The notes below the pieces were generated by a model. The model was not told the origin of the DNA, ran no database searches, and worked only from the letters and a program-made list of their open reading frames with translations. Of a stretch of DNA of 64,000 nucleotides, positions 61,605 to 64,000 are shown piece after piece. The DNA comes from Nocardioides sp. Iso805N (GTDB lineage: Bacteria > Actinomycetota > Actinomycetes > Propionibacteriales > Nocardioidaceae): assembly GCF_000364605.1 (NCBI RefSeq), contig NZ_KB822578.1:186001-250000 (forward strand). Direction: 5' to 3'. A program made the position numbers and the translations under genes. Position 1 is the stretch's first letter. Each line of letters begins with the position of its first letter.

Positions 61605-63328
61605 GTCCGCGGCGTCGCTCCCTGCTGACGGTGCTGATGACGGCCTTCGCGCTGGTGCTCACCGCCTGCGCCTCGATGCCGACCTCGGGGCCGGTGGTGA
61701 AGATCGCGCACGTCAGCACGCCGACACCGGACGGCGGTTTCGCGATCACGCCGCGCGGCCCGCAGGCGGGCGCCTCGCCGACCGAGATCGTGCAGGGCTT
61801 CCTCGACGCGATGCAGGCGACGCCGGTGCAGACGTCGACGGCGCGGGAGTTCCTCTCCGCCGAGTTCGCCGACGCCTGGGACCCGCAGCGCGAGACAGTC
61901 ACCTACAACGACCTCACACCACCGCACGGCTCCAAGATCGTCAGCGTCGACCTCAGCGACGCCAACCACCTCGACGAGCAGGGCGTCTGGCGCGGAGCCG
62001 CGGGGATGGCCGACTCGCAGCTGCACTTCGCGATGGTCCAGGAGAAGGGGGAGTGGCGGATCTCCTCGGCACCGAACGCCCTGATCGTGCCGCAGTCGTG
62101 GTTCGACGCCCGCTTCACCCAGGTCTCGCTCTACTACTTCGATCCGAGCGGGCGCATCCTGGTGCCCGAGCCCGTGTTCGTGCCGCGCGGCGAGCAGCTG
62201 GCCACCACGCTGGTGCGCGGCCTCCTCGCGGGCCCGAGCGATGCGCTGACCGGTGTGGTGCGCACCTTCCTGCCGACGGGTGTCAGCGCCGGACTCTCGG
62301 TACCGGTCGACCGCAACGGTGTCGCGAGTGTCGACCTGAAGGGCGACCTCGGACAGCAGAGCGACCATGCCGTTCACCTGATGAGTGCGCAGCTCGCCTG
62401 GACGCTGCGGCAGGACGACAGCATCCAGGCGATCCGGCTCTCGATCGGGGGCCGGCCGGTGGACCAGACCAGCAACGGCGTCATCGCCGTCGACACCGGC
62501 GCGCAGTACGACCCTGCCGGCTACGCCAGCAGCAGTCGCCTCTTCGGGATCGCGGCCGGTGCTGGGGTCGACGCCACGTCCGACAAGCTCGATCCGCTGC
62601 CTGGCCCGCTCGGCAGCGGCAAGCCCGCACTGCGGACGATGGCCGTCTCGCTCGACGCCGCTCAGGGCGCGGGCGTGACGGCGGACGGTCGCGAGCTGCG
62701 CAGCGGCTCGCTGGAGGAGGGCGCGACGGCCACGGTGCGCATGACCGGGACGGACCTGCTGCGGCCGGCGTGGGACTTCGCCGACCGGCTGTGGGATGTC
62801 GACCGCACCTCCGAGGGAGCCGTCGTGCACGTCAGCGACGGCAAGCGGATGCGACGCGTCGTCGTACCAGGGGTGACGGGGCAGGACGTACGACGGTTCC
62901 TGGTGTCGCGCGACGGCTCGCGGCTGATAGCACTGGTGCGGCACAACGACGGCGACGAGGTCGTGGTCAGCCGGATCCGGAGCAGTGACCAGGGCAGGGT
63001 GCTGGGTGCGGTCGGTACCCAGGTCATCTCCGACCTGGGTGAGGGCGCGCGGATCCGCGACATCGGCTGGCACTCTCCGACGTCGGTGGTGACGCTGCAG
63101 CAGCTCTCCGGCACAGCGCTGATCCGCACGCTCTCGGTGGACGGCGCTGTCTCGGGCTTCCCTGCGGTCACGCTCACCGTGGGCGACCGGCTGCGCGCAC
63201 TGGCCGCCTCGCCGCTCGCCAGCGACACCCTCTACGGCGTCTCCTCCGGCAGCCTCGTCGACCTGTCCGGTGATACCGGGTCCACGGCGCTCCCGGGGCC
63301 CGTCACCGCCCTCGGGTACGTCGGCTGA
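61601..63328 (+). CDS. lpqB: Lipoprotein LpqB
   Basis: 575 residues, membrane-anchored lipoprotein that tunes MtrB. The lipobox is LTAC with Cys23. A GerMN-type domain (about 180-285, YYFDPSGRILVPEPVFVPRG) and a C-terminal beta-propeller-like LpqB domain (about 300-575, with repeated YGVSSG and VSDGKRM segments) follow. Its start overlaps the mtrB stop (ATGA), so mtrA-mtrB-lpqB form one operon. In mycobacteria LpqB binds the MtrB outer domain and affects MtrA phosphorylation (recalled). Confidence 0.94.
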   Translation: MSPRRRSLLTVLMTAFALVLTACASMPTSGPVVKIAHVSTPTPDGGFAITPRGPQAGASPTEIVQGFLDAMQATPVQTSTAREFLSAEFADAWDPQRETVTYNDLTPPHGSKIVSVDLSDANHLDEQGVWRGAAGMADSQLHFAMVQEKGEWRISSAPNALIVPQSWFDARFTQVSLYYFDPSGRILVPEPVFVPRGEQLATTLVRGLLAGPSDALTGVVRTFLPTGVSAGLSVPVDRNGVASVDLKGDLGQQSDHAVHLMSAQLAWTLRQDDSIQAIRLSIGGRPVDQTSNGVIAVDTGAQYDPAGYASSSRLFGIAAGAGVDATSDKLDPLPGPLGSGKPALRTMAVSLDAAQGAGVTADGRELRSGSLEEGATATVRMTGTDLLRPAWDFADRLWDVDRTSEGAVVHVSDGKRMRRVVVPGVTGQDVRRFLVSRDGSRLIALVRHNDGDEVVVSRIRSSDQGRVLGAVGTQVISDLGEGARIRDIGWHSPTSVVTLQQLSGTALIRTLSVDGAVSGFPAVTLTVGDRLRALAASPLASDTLYGVSSGSLVDLSGDTGSTALPGPVTALGYVG

Positions 63329-63394
63329 CCCGCTTGTCCACAGCTCCGGAATCGAGCGTTGTCCGAGCCGCCCGGTGCTGATCTGATCGGTCGG

Positions 63395-64000
63395 GTGAGC
63401 CTGCGCGACGCCTACGCCGACCTGATCCTCGGGGCCGTCTGCCTGGGCTGTGGCACGGCCGGCCGGATGCTCTGCCCGCGGTGTGCCGCCGCTCTGCCGA
63501 CGACCGCCTACGACACCCGGCCGGTCCCGTGCCCGTCCGGCCTGGCCCGGGCGGCGGCCACCGCTCCCTATGAGGGCCTCGTCAAGGCGATGGTCCTCGG
63601 GCTCAAGGAGCGGCAGCTGCTCGGGCTGAGCCGTCCTCTGGGTGACCTGCTGGCGCTGGCCGTCGGCCGGCTGATCGCGGGGACCGCGCCGGGATCGCCT
63701 GTGGTGCTGGTCCCCGTGCCGTCGCGGCGCAGCAGCGTGCGCGCCCGCGGCTTCGACAGCACCCGCGCGCTCGCCACCCGGGCGGCTCGCGTCCTCGAGG
63801 GCGATGAGGTTGGTCGGGCCGCGGCCGCTCGGCCGATTCCCGTGGTGCCGCTGCTGCGCACGCGTGTCGGTCTGCAGGACCAAGCGGGCCTGGATGCGAG
63901 CGGTCGGGCCGCCAACCTGGCCGGTGCCCTGACCTGCCCCGCGGGTGGGTTGCGTCGGCTCGCCCGCACGCACCCCGCTGCCCTCGTCGTACTGTGCGAC
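63395..64000 (+). CDS. ComF family phosphoribosyltransferase-like protein, partial at window end
   Basis: 202 codons from a GTG at 63395, still open at the edge. The N-terminal zinc fold has CLGCG and CPRC pairs (about 16-36). The PRTase domain begins with APYEGLVKAMVLGLKERQL and VVLVPVPSRRSSVRARGFDSTRALA. The PRPP loop would begin at VVLCD, exactly where the window ends. The family is named for the competence gene comF, but most actinobacterial copies have no proven DNA-uptake role. It lies 66 bases after lpqB, as in mycobacteria (Rv3242c). Confidence 0.88.
   Translation, partial: MSLRDAYADLILGAVCLGCGTAGRMLCPRCAAALPTTAYDTRPVPCPSGLARAAATAPYEGLVKAMVLGLKERQLLGLSRPLGDLLALAVGRLIAGTAPGSPVVLVPVPSRRSSVRARGFDSTRALATRAARVLEGDEVGRAAAARPIPVVPLLRTRVGLQDQAGLDASGRAANLAGALTCPAGGLRRLARTHPAALVVLCD

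Noticed and set aside
61466-63973. Minus-strand open frame of 835 codons
   Set aside because: It runs antisense to mtrB, lpqB and comF and has Arg/Gly/Ala-rich shadow composition.

Overview
The window is a stretch of high-GC actinobacterial chromosome, most like a Nocardioides-type (Nocardioidaceae) genome. Supporting markers are a WhiB regulator, the MtrA-MtrB-LpqB signalling system, F420 side-chain genes (fbiA, fbiB), mycothiol-dependent enzyme families, and an acyl-CoA carboxylase beta subunit with an epsilon subunit. No mycolate gene is visible, and the genus is an inference. The gene order recalls, with insertions, the Mycobacterium tuberculosis block from comF/lpqB/mtrBA/sahH (about Rv3242c-Rv3248c) through manB, whiB2, fbiAB, purEK and birA to accD5/accE5 (about Rv3281). 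I see no rRNA, tRNA, insertion sequence, prophage or CRISPR array. This looks like core chromosome.

Layout. 1-12.3 kb: a secreted septum-formation-type protein (cut by the window edge), aminopeptidase N, a secreted CHAP peptidoglycan hydrolase, two mycothiol-linked enzymes, metG, a DUF885 protein, and a WYL regulator divergent from an epoxide hydrolase. 12.3-21.7 kb: accE-accD divergent from birA, a PH-domain protein, the class III adenylate cyclase, an orphan winged-helix protein, purK-purE, and secreted proteins. 22-28 kb: dienelactone hydrolase, a GntR-gntK-gntP gluconate unit, a crotonase and an LCP protein. 28.2-36.5 kb: a galactan assembly and export island (a second LCP protein, two GlfT1-like transferases, glf, glfT2, Wzm/Wzt-like ABC exporter). 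36.8-46.1 kb: a large PGRP amidase, manC, SOS-controlled dinB, fbiA-fbiB and whiB2. 46.3-57.6 kb: a giant GT2-membrane fusion with a DUF5719 partner, a diguanylate cyclase, a degenerate zincin, DUF3499, manB, a Trm112-like protein, a SIS-like protein, an acyltransferase and a DUF808 protein. 57.7-64 kb: ahcY, mtrA-mtrB-lpqB and the start of a comF-type gene.

How the parts fit together. A large share of the window serves the cell envelope. Galactofuranose is made (Glf), polymerised (GlfT2), exported (ABC pair) and presumably attached to the wall (LCP proteins). Mannose donors are made by ManB and ManC. Wall cutting is done by the CHAP and PGRP enzymes. The strongest undescribed signal is regulatory. 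A direct repeat of GTCACA/TGTGAC with an exact 9-base period occurs at four places only: by the CHAP gene, the four-helix LCP gene, the PGRP amidase and whiB2. The motif resembles what has been reported for MtrA, and mtrA is in this window. Three of these four loci also carry an AT-rich palindrome AATTACA-N4-TGTAATT (two copies at the amidase), so a second regulator may share the same targets.

Other points of interest are a perfect LexA-type box at dinB and a near-perfect one at 21.94 kb, two 22-base tandem arrays between metG and DUF885, long perfect hairpins between purK and purE and ahead of the diguanylate cyclase, many probably leaderless genes with TANNNT 6-8 bases before the start codon, and two unannotated proteins of 53 and 47 residues.
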